Shown here piece after piece: positions 7,149 through 21,003 of a stretch of 34,183 nucleotides of DNA. The stretch's first letter is position 1. Every line of letters begins with the position of its first letter. The notes beneath the pieces were generated by a model. It was not told the DNA's origin. It was given only the letters and a program-made list of their open reading frames with translations, and ran no database searches. This stretch comes from Candidatus Colwelliibacteriota bacterium. Its GTDB lineage: Bacteria > Patescibacteriota > Minisyncoccia > UBA6257 > Colwellbacteraceae. The position numbers and the translations under genes are program-made. The DNA lies in assembly GCA_027448785.1 (NCBI GenBank), contig DAIDMW010000007.1, positions 1-34,183 on the forward strand. The letters are read 5' to 3'.

Positions 7149-10100
7149 CTATTCCTCGGCTTGGGCAGCTACCTCGGCCGCCGGCTGCTCCTCTTCTTCA
7201 ATGAATTTCGGCCGCGCTTCCCCGTGGTGCCCGATCGGCAACAGGCGGCCGATGATGACGTTTTCCTTCAACCCGCGGAGCTGGTCAACGCGCGACTCGA
7301 TTGCGGCGTTAGTCAGAACGCGTGCAGTCTCTTGGAAAGAGGCGGCGGACAGCCAGCCGTCGGCGGCCAGAGCGGACTTGGTGGTTCCTAAAAGGATCTC
7401 TTCGGCTTTGGCTGGTTCGCGGCCGAGAGCCTTCATATCTTTGTTCACCTCGCGGAACTTCGACTTGTCGACGACGTCTCCGGGAACGAAATCGGTGTCG
7501 CCGCTAACGACGACTTTGACCCGTCCGAACATCTGGCGAACGATAACTTCGATGTGCTTGTTGTTGATCGAGTTACCCTCGGAAACATAGATGCGCTGCA
7601 CCTCGCGAATGAGGTAGCGGTAAACCGCCTCCTTGCCCTTCAGTTCCATCAGCTCTTTCAAGTCGATACTTCCTTCGGTCAGCGGATCGCCGGCTTCCAC
7701 AATCTCTCCCTCCTTAGGCAGAATCGCGGTGCGCCTGGTAACGGTGAACTGGGCCGGCTTACCCTTGTGCGGAACGAAGTGGATAACTTTGTTCATTCCC
7801 TTTTCCTCGACGTCGGCGATGCTTCCTCCGGCCGGAGCCAAGACGGCTTTTCCTTTCGGGGTGTGAACCTCAAAAAGCTCCTCTACTCTCGGCAAACCGG
7901 TAGTAATGTCTTTTCCGGCGGCTCCTCCGGCGTGCTTGGTGTTCAAAGTAAGCTGGGTTCCCGGTTCGCCGATGGACTGGGCGGCGATAATGCCGACCGC
8001 CTCGCCGATCTTCACCGGCTCGTTTTCTCCGAGATCCAATCCGTAGCATTTGGCGCAAACGCCATACAAAGTCTTGCAGGCGATCGGCGAACGGACGGCG
8101 ACTTCCTGCAAGTCGGAAGCCTCTATCTCCCGGGCGATTTCGTGGTCTATCGTCTCGCCGGCCTTAATAACGGTTTTTCTCCCGACTTTAACGTCCTCCA
8201 AAGCGGTGCGCGAGAAAAGACGGTCGCCAAACTTGTGTCCGAAATCAGCTCCGTCTTCGCGGCGGATTAGAATACCCTCTTTGGTGCGGCAGTCGTTTTC
8301 GCGGACTACAACATCTTGAGCGACGTCGACTAAGCGGCGGGTCAGGTAGCCTGCCTCTGCCGTCTTTAACGCGGTGTCAGCCAAACCTTTGCGCGAGCCG
8401 TGAGTGGTAATGAAGTAAGTGAGGCCGTTGTGTCCCTCCTTTAATGAAGTGCGGATGGGCAACTCGATTTCTTCACCCTTCGGATTGACCACCAGCCCTT
8501 TCATACCCATCATCTGGGTCGGCTGCTGCCACGATCCTCTCGCTCCCGAATCGATGATCATATAAACAGAACTGTCCTCTCTAAGGGATTTTGGAACTAT
8601 CTTCCTGATCTCCAAGACGGCGCTGGCCCAGAGTTCGATGATGCGGCTTCGCCTTTCTTCGTTGGTCAGAAGGCCAGCTTGGTACTGCTCTTCGATAAGG
8701 CCGGCTTTCTTGTCGGCTTCTTCGAGCAAGTTTTTCTTTTCCTTCGGAACAACCAAGTCGTCCATGCCCCAGCTGATTCCGGAAGAAGTGGCATAAGCGA
8801 ATCCAGTCGACTTTATCTTGTCCAAAACATGCTTCATGGTTTCAGCATCATAAGCGTAGATCAAGCGGCTGGTCAGCTTCTGCAGGGCGGACTTAGTCAT
8901 CGTGTCGTTGATATACTCAACTCCCTCCGGCAAAGCGCGGTTGAAGATAGCGCGTCCGCAGGTCGTCTCCAAACTCCCGATTCTAATCGGAGCGTGCAGA
9001 TCGATAATCCCGTTTTCGTAAGCAATCTCCGCCTCTTCTTCATCGGCGAAAACTTTCCCGGATCCCTTGGCCTCCGGAAAAACCCTGGTCAGATAGTAGC
9101 TGCCCAAAATCATGTCCTGAGTCGGCGAAACGACGGCGTCGCCGGAAGCCGGCTTCAAAAGGTTGATGCTGGAAAGCATTATACTCTCGCACTCAGCCTG
9201 GGCTTCGCTGCTCAAAGGTAAGTGAACGGCCATCTGGTCTCCGTCGAAGTCGGCATTGAAAGCGGTGCAGACCATCGGATGGATCTGGATCGCCAGCCCT
9301 TCGGTCAGAATCGGCTTGAAGGCTTGGACGCTCAAGCGGTGCAAAGTCGGGGCGCGATTCAAAAGGACCTTGCGGTCGCGGATAACCTCTTCCAGGATCT
9401 CCCATACCTCCGGGTCGCCTTGCTCGATCAGGCGGTTGGCGGTCTTGATATTGTGCGCCAGTCCGCGCTGCATAATGCCGCTGATAACGAACGGCTTAAA
9501 GATTTCCAAAGCCATCTTCTTCGGCAAGCCGCACTGGTCCAAGCCCAAGCTCGGTCCGACGACGATTACCGAACGGCCAGAATAGTCGACTCTCTTGCCC
9601 AAAAGGTTCTGCCTAAATCTACCCTGCTTTCCGCGAAGCATGTCGGCCAGCGAGCGCAGCTGGCGGCGGCCGGCTCCGGTCGCCTTGGCGTTGCCGTGGA
9701 TGGAACTGTCGATTAAGGCGTCGACCGCTTCCTGCAGCATGCGCTTCTCATTGACGACGATAACGTCCGGAGCGCGGAGCTCTAAGAGCTTCTTCAAACG
9801 GTTGTTACGGTTAATGACGCGGCGGTAAAGATCATTCAAATCGGAGGTAGCATACCTGCCTCCGTCCAAAGCGACCATCGGGCGCAAGTCCGGCGGCAAG
9901 ACCGGCAAAACGGTCATCGCCATCCATTCGGGACGAGTGTTATTAGCTTCCATCACGCGGAAGAATTTGAGACGACGCAGAAGCTTGCGCTTGCGCAAGC
10001 CGTCCTTGGCCGTATTCACCTCCTTCTCGATGGCCGCGGTTTCTTTTTTCAAATCCAAAGCACTCAGAGCCTGCCTGATTCCCTCGCCTCCGCTGGAAAC

Positions 10101-10715
10101 GCTGAAAACGTGGCTGAATCTTTTCAGGAGTTCGAAATCGTAATCATCCAGAACCAAGCCGATCCGCAGTCCCTTCAGCAAGTTGGTAGCGCGCTCGGCC
10201 GCTTCCTCGACCTCATCGGCCTTCTCGGTAGCCTCTTCCTTTCTCCGCTTCAGCTCCCTCTTTACTTCGTCAAGCGCCTCTTTACGCCTGGCATCGTCGA
10301 CGGAAGTGACGATGTGCGCGGCGTAATAAGTGACCCTCTCTAGCTTGGCCAGGGTTTCATCCAAAGCCAGGCTGATCTTCGAAGGCACGCTACGCAAGAA
10401 CCATGGATGCACGACCGGAGTCGCCAGCTTGATGTGACCCATCCGCTCGCGGCGGACGATGGAGCGGGTAACTTCTACTCCACACTTATCACAAACCACC
10501 CCCTTGTAGCGGACCTTCTTGTACTTCCCGCAATAACACTCCCAATCCTTGGTCGGGCCGAAGATTCTCTCAGAAAAAAGCCCGTCCTTTTCCGGACGTT
10601 GCGTGCGGTAATTGATGGTCTCCGGCTTAGTAACTTCTCCGTAAGACCACGCCAGGATATCCTCCGGCGAGGCCACGCTTATCTTAATCGCGTCGAAATT
10701 CATTTCGTTATTCAT
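7149..10715 (-). CDS. rpoC: DNA-directed RNA polymerase subunit beta'
   Basis: 1188 aa; NADFDGDQMAVH catalytic motif, CYCGKYKKVRYKGVVCDKCGVEV zinc ribbon. Confidence 0.98.
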   Translation of the reverse strand: MNNEMNFDAIKISVASPEDILAWSYGEVTKPETINYRTQRPEKDGLFSERIFGPTKDWECYCGKYKKVRYKGVVCDKCGVEVTRSIVRRERMGHIKLATPVVHPWFLRSVPSKISLALDETLAKLERVTYYAAHIVTSVDDARRKEALDEVKRELKRRKEEATEKADEVEEAAERATNLLKGLRIGLVLDDYDFELLKRFSHVFSVSSGGEGIRQALSALDLKKETAAIEKEVNTAKDGLRKRKLLRRLKFFRVMEANNTRPEWMAMTVLPVLPPDLRPMVALDGGRYATSDLNDLYRRVINRNNRLKKLLELRAPDVIVVNEKRMLQEAVDALIDSSIHGNAKATGAGRRQLRSLADMLRGKQGRFRQNLLGKRVDYSGRSVIVVGPSLGLDQCGLPKKMALEIFKPFVISGIMQRGLAHNIKTANRLIEQGDPEVWEILEEVIRDRKVLLNRAPTLHRLSVQAFKPILTEGLAIQIHPMVCTAFNADFDGDQMAVHLPLSSEAQAECESIMLSSINLLKPASGDAVVSPTQDMILGSYYLTRVFPEAKGSGKVFADEEEAEIAYENGIIDLHAPIRIGSLETTCGRAIFNRALPEGVEYINDTMTKSALQKLTSRLIYAYDAETMKHVLDKIKSTGFAYATSSGISWGMDDLVVPKEKKNLLEEADKKAGLIEEQYQAGLLTNEERRSRIIELWASAVLEIRKIVPKSLREDSSVYMIIDSGARGSWQQPTQMMGMKGLVVNPKGEEIELPIRTSLKEGHNGLTYFITTHGSRKGLADTALKTAEAGYLTRRLVDVAQDVVVRENDCRTKEGILIRREDGADFGHKFGDRLFSRTALEDVKVGRKTVIKAGETIDHEIAREIEASDLQEVAVRSPIACKTLYGVCAKCYGLDLGENEPVKIGEAVGIIAAQSIGEPGTQLTLNTKHAGGAAGKDITTGLPRVEELFEVHTPKGKAVLAPAGGSIADVEEKGMNKVIHFVPHKGKPAQFTVTRRTAILPKEGEIVEAGDPLTEGSIDLKELMELKGKEAVYRYLIREVQRIYVSEGNSINNKHIEVIVRQMFGRVKVVVSGDTDFVPGDVVDKSKFREVNKDMKALGREPAKAEEILLGTTKSALAADGWLSAASFQETARVLTNAAIESRVDQLRGLKENVIIGRLLPIGHHGEARPKFIEEEEQPAAEVAAQAEE

Positions 10716-13700
10716 CGTCGTCTTCCTCTTTTATTTCCACCGGTCGCTCGTCAGCGCCGACCAGTTCGACCGAAAGGCCAAGCGCTTTAAGTTCGTTCAC
10801 CATGACGTTGAACGAGGCTGGTATGTTTGGTTTCTTGATTTCTTCTCCGCGGATGATCGCCTCGTAAGCGGCGCCTCTTCCCGGAACGTCGTCGGACTTG
10901 ATGGTCAACATCTCCTGTAAAGTGTTCGGAGCACCGTGGCCTTCCAAGGCCCACACTTCCATTTCTCCGAAGCGCTGCCCTCCGAGCTGTGCCTTGCCTC
11001 TCAGCGGCTGCTGGGTAATCAGCGAATATGGACCGACCGAGCGCATGTGCACCTTGTCGACGACCATGTGGTCCAGCTTCATCATATAGATTACGCCGAC
11101 GGTCGCCTGGCGGTCGAACGGCTTCCCGGTGCGTCCGTCGTACAAAGTTACCTGGCCGGACTCCGGCAAACCGGCTTTTTTCAACTCTTCCTTGATCTGC
11201 GTTTCAGTAGCACCGGAGAAGACTGGCGTGACGGCTCGGTAGCCCAAAGTCTTAGCCGCCCATCCCACGTGGGTTTCAAGAATCTGGCCGAGGTTCATGC
11301 GGGACGCTATGCCCAGCGGATTCAGAACGATGTCAACCGGAGTGCCGTCCTCGAGGTACGGCATGTCCTCAACCGGCCGAACCTGGGAAACGACACCCTT
11401 GTTGCCGTGCCTTCCGGCCATCTTATCCCCGGATTGTATGTTCCGGAGTTCGGCGACCTGCACCTGGATGCGGGAGATGACTCCCGGCTCGAGTTTGTCG
11501 CCCTTCTCGCGCGATAAGATCTTTACTCCGACCACGCGTCCGGATTTGCCGCTCGGCAGGTAGAGCGAAGTGTCCTTGACCTCGCGGGCCTTCTCGCCGA
11601 AGATCGCCTGCAAAAGCTTTTCTTCCGGCATCAATTCGCTCTCGCCTTTCGGGGAGATCTTTCCGACCAAGATATCCCCTCCCCTGACTTCAGCGCCGAT
11701 GCGTACTATTCCGTCTTCGTCCAAGTCTTTAAGTTTATTTTCGGAAATGTTCGGAATGTCGGGAGTGGTGATTTCTGGTCCGAGTTTGGTGTCGCGGACA
11801 TCGATCGAAAAGTCCTCGATGTGGATCGAAGTATAGCGGTCTTCCATCTGCACCCGCTCGGAAACGACCACGGCATCCTCGAAGTTAGCCCCGTCGAAAG
11901 GAACGAAGGCTACCAACAAGTTCTGCCCCAAGGCGATGACGCCATTGTCGGTCGCGGTGGAATCGGCCAAAACCTGCCCCTTCTTCACCTTCTCTCCCTT
12001 CGCGACTATCGGCCGCTCAGAGATGACGGTGTTCTGGTTGCTCATCTTGAATTTGTTCAAATCGTGGCGGCGGGACTTGCCCTCGTCGTTCTTGATGACG
12101 ATATGATCGGCGTCCACTTCGGTTACGACGCCGGCGAAGTCGGCCATCGGCAAAGCCCTGGCGGCCTGAGCGGCGGACTCTTCGACGCCGGTTCCGACGT
12201 ACGGAGCCTGCGGAATTAAGCACGGAACGGACTGCCGCTGCATGTTCGAAGCCATCAAAGCGCGGTTGGCGTCGTCGTGCTCAAGGAAAGGAATCATCGA
12301 GGTCGAGATGCTGACCAGCTGATTGGAAGCGACCTCGATAAGGTCTACCTCTTCGCGGTCGCAGATTCCCGGCTCTCCTTTGATCCTCGCCTCGATGCGC
12401 TTGTCGGTGATCATTCCTTTCTCGTCGAACTTGGTCTCGGCGCCGGCAATCTTGTACTTTTCCTCTTCGATGGCATTCAGCCAAACAACCTCGCTCGTAA
12501 CCTTGCTATTTTTAACGCGGATATACGGAGTTATTAAAAATCCGTGCTCATCGAGCTTGGTGAAGCTGGATAAGTGATTGACCAGTCCGATGTTGTGCCC
12601 TTCCGGCGTTTGAATCGGGCATATTCTTCCGTAATAGGAGTGGTGGACGTCTCGGACATCGATGCCGGCGCGTTCCCTAACCAATCCTCCTGGACCCAAA
12701 ACCGTAAGTAGTCTCTTGTGTTCTATCTCCGCCAGAATGTTTTCCTGCTCGGCGAACTGCGAAAGCTGCGAAGAAGAGAAAAACTCCTCGACCACCGCCG
12801 AGATCAGGCGCGAGTTGACCAGGCCCCCCGGTTCCAGAGTTTCATAAGTGCCTGCTGCCATCTTGTCCTGGACGTTGCGGCGCAGCCTGGCGAACCCGAT
12901 TCTAAGCCTTCCCTGCAGCAGCTCGCCGACGGTCTTCATACGGCGGTTGCCTAAATGGTCGATGTCATCGGAAACGGCATTGGAGTCTGCGTTTAATCTT
13001 GCCAGCTCGCCGACAATCCTCTTCAGGTCGTCTAAAACCACCAGCCGGCTGTCGGAGGATCCGTTAAGCCTCTGGTTGACCTTGAAGCGGCCGACCGCGC
13101 CCAAATCATAGCGGTCCAGCTGGCTGAATATCGCGTCGATAACTCTCTTCGCGTCTTCGACGCGCGCCAAATCCCCCGGCCTGAGCCTCTTGTAAATCTC
13201 CAGGTAAGATTCGTCGGCGGTGTGGGCGGAGTCCTTCTTTAGTGTCGGAGCGATCACCTCGCCGAGCGCCTTCAGTATCTCTTCGTCTGTCCCCAGTCCG
13301 AAGATGCGCAACAAAGCCGTAACGGCCACTTTGCGATGCCGGTCAATCTTAACCCAGATCGAGCCGTCGGCGTCCGTCTCGAACTCCAGCCAAGCTCCAC
13401 GGTTAGGAATAATCTTCGCCCCGAACAAGTTGCGCCCTCTTTTCTCTTCAGCCAAGAAATAAACTCCGGGTGAGCGAACCAGCTGCGAGATGACGACGCG
13501 CTCCACGCCGTTGATGATGAAAGTCCCGCGATCGGTCATCATGGGAAAGTCGCCTAGATAAACCTCCTGTTCCTTGCCGTTCTTGGCGCCGCCGATGGTA
13601 AGCTTTAGATTGGCGCGCAGCGGAGCGCTGTAGGTTATGCTTTTAATCTTAGCCTCGGTCTCGGTGTACTTCGGATCTCCGAAGTAGTAGTCGAGAAAAT

Positions 13701-13875
13701 GCAGATCGAGATTATGGCTCGAGTAATCTTTGATCGGAGAGAACTCCTCGAAGATTTCTTTTATCCCCTCCTTTTTGAACCACTCGTACGAGTCGCGCTG
13801 GATGGCAATTAGATCCGGCTGCTCAACAAGCGGTCCAGGGTGAGAAGAGAAAACCCTGGTCGGTAATTTGGGCAT
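10708..13875 (-). CDS. rpoB: DNA-directed RNA polymerase subunit beta
   Basis: 1055 aa; [49 protein letters not shown]. Confidence 0.98.
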   Translation of the reverse strand: MPKLPTRVFSSHPGPLVEQPDLIAIQRDSYEWFKKEGIKEIFEEFSPIKDYSSHNLDLHFLDYYFGDPKYTETEAKIKSITYSAPLRANLKLTIGGAKNGKEQEVYLGDFPMMTDRGTFIINGVERVVISQLVRSPGVYFLAEEKRGRNLFGAKIIPNRGAWLEFETDADGSIWVKIDRHRKVAVTALLRIFGLGTDEEILKALGEVIAPTLKKDSAHTADESYLEIYKRLRPGDLARVEDAKRVIDAIFSQLDRYDLGAVGRFKVNQRLNGSSDSRLVVLDDLKRIVGELARLNADSNAVSDDIDHLGNRRMKTVGELLQGRLRIGFARLRRNVQDKMAAGTYETLEPGGLVNSRLISAVVEEFFSSSQLSQFAEQENILAEIEHKRLLTVLGPGGLVRERAGIDVRDVHHSYYGRICPIQTPEGHNIGLVNHLSSFTKLDEHGFLITPYIRVKNSKVTSEVVWLNAIEEEKYKIAGAETKFDEKGMITDKRIEARIKGEPGICDREEVDLIEVASNQLVSISTSMIPFLEHDDANRALMASNMQRQSVPCLIPQAPYVGTGVEESAAQAARALPMADFAGVVTEVDADHIVIKNDEGKSRRHDLNKFKMSNQNTVISERPIVAKGEKVKKGQVLADSTATDNGVIALGQNLLVAFVPFDGANFEDAVVVSERVQMEDRYTSIHIEDFSIDVRDTKLGPEITTPDIPNISENKLKDLDEDGIVRIGAEVRGGDILVGKISPKGESELMPEEKLLQAIFGEKAREVKDTSLYLPSGKSGRVVGVKILSREKGDKLEPGVISRIQVQVAELRNIQSGDKMAGRHGNKGVVSQVRPVEDMPYLEDGTPVDIVLNPLGIASRMNLGQILETHVGWAAKTLGYRAVTPVFSGATETQIKEELKKAGLPESGQVTLYDGRTGKPFDRQATVGVIYMMKLDHMVVDKVHMRSVGPYSLITQQPLRGKAQLGGQRFGEMEVWALEGHGAPNTLQEMLTIKSDDVPGRGAAYEAIIRGEEIKKPNIPASFNVMVNELKALGLSVELVGADERPVEIKEEDDDE

Positions 13876-13963
13876 TGGTTATTTTTGTAAAAACGACTTA
13901 TTTGATTTGGCTCGCTTAAAAGCACAAAAAACCCTCGTTCTTACGAACTTTCCGGTTTAGGGC

Positions 13964-14680
13964 TTATTTAAGATATTTAACAATATTTTGCTCCTGTTCG
14001 TCAAGAGTCTTGGCAAATACCATTTTACCACTCCCCGGAATCGAAAGATAGTACCAGTAGGGAGTGGCCTGTGGATAAAGCGCCGCCTCGATAGCGTTAA
14101 GCCCGGGATTATCAATGGGACCGGGCGGTAAGCCGCGGTGCAAATAAGTATTGTACGGCGAGTTTATCGCCAGATCAGCCTTGGTTATCGGAAGACAGGG
14201 CGTAGTCGCTTTGATGTAGCAAATGGTCGAGTCGAGCTGCAGCGGCATTCCCGCCTGCAATCTTTTCCATATTATTCCCGAAACAATCCTCATGTCGGAC
14301 GGCGTTTTCGCCTCGACTTGCACGAGCGAAGCGACGACAAGAATGTTCTTCAGGTTGTCGGCATGCGGAATAATGGGCAGCACTTTGGCGTCGAAGTTTT
14401 TCGAGAACTTTTCTTCAACCACCGGCAGCGATGAAGAAACGTAAAACTGATAAGTGTCGGGAAAAAGATATCCCTCCAATGATTCCGGCAGCGCCTCCCC
14501 GGGGCTTAGCACGTTGCTCGCTTGCAAACGCTGGTTGATATCGGCAACCGTCTCCCCTTCCGGTATGACGACCGTCGCGGTTTTTACCGGAACGATTCGC
14601 GACCGCTCCCAAACTTTATAGAGGACGGCAAACAAGGCAACCACCGCTATTATCGTTATAACCGTCAGGGTCTTTCTCAT
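13964..14680 (-). CDS. mltG: Endolytic transglycosylase MltG/YceG-like
   Basis: GYLFPDTYQF, ASLVQVEA, SPYNTYLHRGLPPGPIDNPG motifs. Confidence 0.85.
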   Translation of the reverse strand: MRKTLTVITIIAVVALFAVLYKVWERSRIVPVKTATVVIPEGETVADINQRLQASNVLSPGEALPESLEGYLFPDTYQFYVSSSLPVVEEKFSKNFDAKVLPIIPHADNLKNILVVASLVQVEAKTPSDMRIVSGIIWKRLQAGMPLQLDSTICYIKATTPCLPITKADLAINSPYNTYLHRGLPPGPIDNPGLNAIEAALYPQATPYWYYLSIPGSGKMVFAKTLDEQEQNIVKYLK

Positions 14681-15750
14681 GCCAATTCCCTCTGCCTAGC
14701 GCTCTGTACTATGCCGAGGAGCGCCGAAGCCGTTAAAAGGTCAGAACCTCCGTAGCTCAAGAAAGGCATTCCCTCCCCTACCACCGGCAAAAGGCCGGTA
14801 ATCGATCCGAGGTTGACCGCCAAGTGCAAAACAATAAACATCACCGCCCCCAAAGAAAGGAAGCGCAGCGTGTTGTTGTCGGCCTTCAAGCCGATGTTCA
14901 AAACGCGGTAAATAACGAGCGCGAAAGCGGCCAGCACCAGGAGTGCGCCCAGAAAACCCCACTCCTCGATGAAAGACGAGAAAGCGAAGTCGGTCTGGGC
15001 AGCCGGGAGAAAGCCCAGCTTTACCTCGGTTCCCTGGCCGAATCCCTCGCCGAAAAATCCGCCGGAGCCGATGGTGATCTTGGACTGAATTGTGTTGTAA
15101 TTTATCCCCAGCGGATCTTTCTGCGGATGGAAAAGGCCGACGATCCGCTCCTTTTGGTAGGAGGCGAAGCCGAAGTGCCACATGAAAACCCCGACCACCG
15201 CCAGGATAAGAACGGCGGCGCCTAAATATCTGGCCGGCATCTCGCTCACCAGAAGGTAGCCGAACCAAATACCAAACATAATGAGCGCCGTTCCTAAATT
15301 CGGCTGCAACAAAACCAAAACGGCGGGAACGAAAAAATAAACGAAAGAAACGGCGATAGTTTTAAGATTAGCGATAGAAACATGGCGCGCCGCAAAAAAT
15401 ACGGAAAAAATGAGAATGAGCGCCGCCTGCATGAACTCCGAAGGCTGCATCTTGAAAGGGCCCAAAGGTATCCAGCTCCGAGCTCCGTGAACCGCCGGCG
15501 CGATGATAAAGTTGATAACCAAAAGCCCCAAGCAAAGCAGATAAACGCCGACAATGAACCAGCGGTAGCTTAAAAGCGCTTTGATGTTCAAAAGAGGCAG
15601 GCCGATCAAAAGAGCAAGGGCGATGAAAATCCAGATCAGCTGACGATAGAAAAGAAAGTGGTCGGAGGAGGCTAAAACCAAAAGGCCGCCGCCCATAATG
15701 AAGGCTACCGCGCCGATTAAGTACCAGTCATGCTTCGCAGAGAAAGACAT
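14677..15750 (-). CDS. rodA: Rod-shape determining protein RodA (SEDS family)
   Basis: SEDS motifs: WIPLGPFKMQPSEFMQ, LLQPNLGTALI, GFLPAAQTDFAFSSFIEEWGFLGALLVL, GEGMPFLSYGGS. Confidence 0.92.
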   Translation of the reverse strand: MSFSAKHDWYLIGAVAFIMGGGLLVLASSDHFLFYRQLIWIFIALALLIGLPLLNIKALLSYRWFIVGVYLLCLGLLVINFIIAPAVHGARSWIPLGPFKMQPSEFMQAALILIFSVFFAARHVSIANLKTIAVSFVYFFVPAVLVLLQPNLGTALIMFGIWFGYLLVSEMPARYLGAAVLILAVVGVFMWHFGFASYQKERIVGLFHPQKDPLGINYNTIQSKITIGSGGFFGEGFGQGTEVKLGFLPAAQTDFAFSSFIEEWGFLGALLVLAAFALVIYRVLNIGLKADNNTLRFLSLGAVMFIVLHLAVNLGSITGLLPVVGEGMPFLSYGGSDLLTASALLGIVQSARQRELA

Positions 15751-15823
15751 CGGTGTAATTATAAGAGATTAATGGCTAGTGGCCAGTGATTAAAAAACTA
15801 GCGACTGGTGGCTAATAAAAAAA

Positions 15824-15938
15824 GGCTGGCGAACCCTACTTTCCCAGCGCCGGAGCGCAAGTATCATCAGGGCCGCGCGCTTTCACTTCTCTGTTCGGAA
15901 TGGGAAGAGGTGGGCCACACGCGGCTTAATCACCAGCC
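15824..15938 (-). rRNA. 5S rRNA
   Basis: Minus strand GGCTGGTGATTAAGCCGCG...CCATTCCGAACAGAGAAGTGAAAGC...GGGAAAGTAGG...CGCCAGCC; complementary termini. Confidence 0.93.
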
Positions 15939-15977
15939 AAATTTATTATATAACCGAATACTTTTAAAATCGCAAAT

Positions 15978-16090
15978 CGTAAAAAACGTAAAAGCTAAAA
16001 CACAAAAGCGAAAAATAAAAAAACAGGACGACTAACCGCTGATTATTAGCAGCTAATCGCCGGTCGTTGTTTTTAGCTTTTAGTTTTTAA
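15978..16090. repeat. Dispersed palindromic intergenic repeat between 23S and 5S
   Basis: AAAGCTAAAACACAAAAGCGAAAAA ... GACGACTAACCGCTGATTATTAGCAGCTAATCGCCGGTCGTTG ... TTTTTAGCTTTTAGTTTTT. Confidence 0.55.
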
Positions 16091-16140
16091 ATGCCGAGCA
16101 TTTAAATGGCAGTTTCGCTAACGTCATTTTTGGGAATGTG
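16086..16140 (-). other. 3' strand of pre-23S processing stem
   Basis: Inverted copy of 19391-19449 (see finding). Confidence 0.7.
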
Positions 16141-16179
16141 TAATTCCGCGCCCAAACCGGCCGAAGCCGGCTAGGCGTT

Positions 16180-19390
<3,211 letters not shown>

Positions 19391-19400
<10 letters not shown>

Positions 19401-19449
19401 CTAAAAGACGTTTACGAAACCTGCCATTTAAATGCTTAGCATTTAAATG
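19391..19449 (-). other. 5' strand of pre-23S processing stem
   Basis: Minus strand CATTTAAATGCTAAGCATTTAAATGGCAGGTTTCGTAAACGTCTTTTAGGGAATGTGGT, complementary to the 23S 3' flank. Confidence 0.7.
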
Positions 19450-19611
19450 TTGTTGTCGTCTTTACTTGTGATTTTTTTAGTATTCGATTTTTAAGATTCC
19501 GTCGACGCTGAATAGAAAAACCGCTCTTCGGAAGCGGCCTTAGAAACAGCAATAAACTAGCTTATTTCAGCCGCTTTTTGGGAGTTGCTTCCTATCAACC
19601 ATCTGGGGCTA

Positions 19612-19639
19612 ATTATATAGAATGGCGGAAGCTTGTCAA
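19612..19639 (-). promoter_or_regulatory. Consensus promoter of the 23S-5S operon
   Basis: Minus strand TTGACA - 16 nt - TATAAT. Confidence 0.8.
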
Positions 19640-19694
19640 TCCACCCATCCGGCCGAGAGATCAGGGATTAGGGACTAGAGAATAAGGATTAGAA

Positions 19695-19910
19695 TTTAGC
19701 GTAAAACTTAAAGCGCAAAAGGCAAAATAACGAAAGCTCGAAATCCTAAACCAGAAAGCCGAAACAAATTCGAAATTACAAATTTTAAATCACAAACCCG
19801 TTTGTGTTTCGAATTTGGAATTTGTGGTTTGTGATTTGTTTAGGATTTCAGATTTCGTGCTTCGAATTTACCTAACTACTGGCCGTTATTTTGCGCTTTT
19901 AGCTTTGTAC
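19695..19910. repeat. Long composite palindromic intergenic repeat, copy 2
   Basis: Near-identical to 5096-5312 over its right half. Confidence 0.8.
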
Positions 19911-20914
19911 TTTTTTTGTTTTGTGCTGCTTTGCTCTCCTGGTTTTTTGGATTTTGTCAGTCCAATAATGGCGGCTGCCACTTTTTCCGGATCGTGGACC
20001 ACCAAGCCCGAGTCGGTCAGCAAATCCAAGCCGACAAACTTTCCACTGGTAGCAGATCGGCTGGATTTTTTACTCACACTTACCACCTCCGCAGCGGTCC
20101 TATCCACTGCCTTGTGGCGCTCGATCCGCGCCGGCGACGGCTGACGGTTGTTGTATAAAACATAATCCACTTCTCCGCCGAGATATTTCTCAATCTCGTT
20201 GCTAAACATCTCGACATTGTATCCGTCCGTTTCGCCTTTTTTAGTCATAACATTGCTCAGGTAGATTTTCTTCGCTTTGCTTTTTACGATTGCTTCGGAC
20301 ATTCCGTCGACTAAAAGAATCTGCGCCAAAGAAGAATATAAATCGCCCGGACCGATAATTATCGCATCGGCTTCCAGCGCCGCGCCAACCGCCTTCTCGT
20401 AGGCCTTAGCCTTCGGCTGTAGGAACACTCTTTTAATACGCAGTTTCGGATCGTGTTTCGGGATGTCGATGTTGGTCTCTCCGCGAATCGTTTTTCCGTT
20501 CTCCAAAACGGCGCAGAGGTTGGAGCGGTCGAGGGTTGCCGGCAGTACCTCGTGCCTTATCTTCAGCATTCTCTTAACCTCATCCATCGTCTTCTCGTAA
20601 CTGTTGGAAGAAAGTTCCAGGGCGGTAATAAGCAGGTTGGCGAAATTGTGCCCCTTGAGTTCGCCGACCTCGAAACGGTAATTAAAAAGATCGGACATCA
20701 CCGGCGAAGTGTCGGCCAAAGCGATTAAGGCGCGGCGGATGTCTCCAGGAGAGACGATCTTGTAATCGTGGCGCAGGCGGCCGGCCGATCCTCCCGAATC
20801 CAGCATGGCGCAGATCACCGAGATCTTCACCGGATAATGCTTCAGCCCCTCGAGAACCGCCTTAGGCATTGCGTTCCCTCCTCCCAGGCAGACGATTTTT
20901 TTCATGTTTTCCAA
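19886..20914 (-). CDS. YvcK/CofD-like (gluconeogenesis factor-type) protein
   Basis: VCLGGGNAMPKAVLEGLK...VCAMLDSGGSAGRLRHDYKIVSPGDIRRALIALAD...GPGDLYSSLAQILLVDGMSEAI. Confidence 0.88.
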   Translation of the reverse strand: MENMKKIVCLGGGNAMPKAVLEGLKHYPVKISVICAMLDSGGSAGRLRHDYKIVSPGDIRRALIALADTSPVMSDLFNYRFEVGELKGHNFANLLITALELSSNSYEKTMDEVKRMLKIRHEVLPATLDRSNLCAVLENGKTIRGETNIDIPKHDPKLRIKRVFLQPKAKAYEKAVGAALEADAIIIGPGDLYSSLAQILLVDGMSEAIVKSKAKKIYLSNVMTKKGETDGYNVEMFSNEIEKYLGGEVDYVLYNNRQPSPARIERHKAVDRTAAEVVSVSKKSSRSATSGKFVGLDLLTDSGLVVHDPEKVAAAIIGLTKSKKPGEQSSTKQKKYKAKSAK

Positions 20915-20951
20915 TTTTGCCTCGGCCGAGACCCGCTGGCAAGTCTGTCCA

Positions 20952-20982
20952 AAAAGCCGAAAGCCGCCTTACGGCGGCTTCC
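20952..20982 (-). terminator. Terminator downstream of the MscS-related gene
   Basis: Minus strand AAGCCGCCGTAAGGCGGCTTTCGGCTTTTT. Confidence 0.65.
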
Positions 20983-21003
20983 GACCTCTTATGAAGCGAT
21001 ATC

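Noticed and set aside
7201-13462. Long antisense ORFs opposite rpoC/rpoB (e.g. 7554-8270, 8679-9221, 9222-9716, 10936-11517)
   Set aside because: Shadow ORFs from GC/codon bias of the full-length rpoB/rpoC on the minus strand; no recognisable domains.
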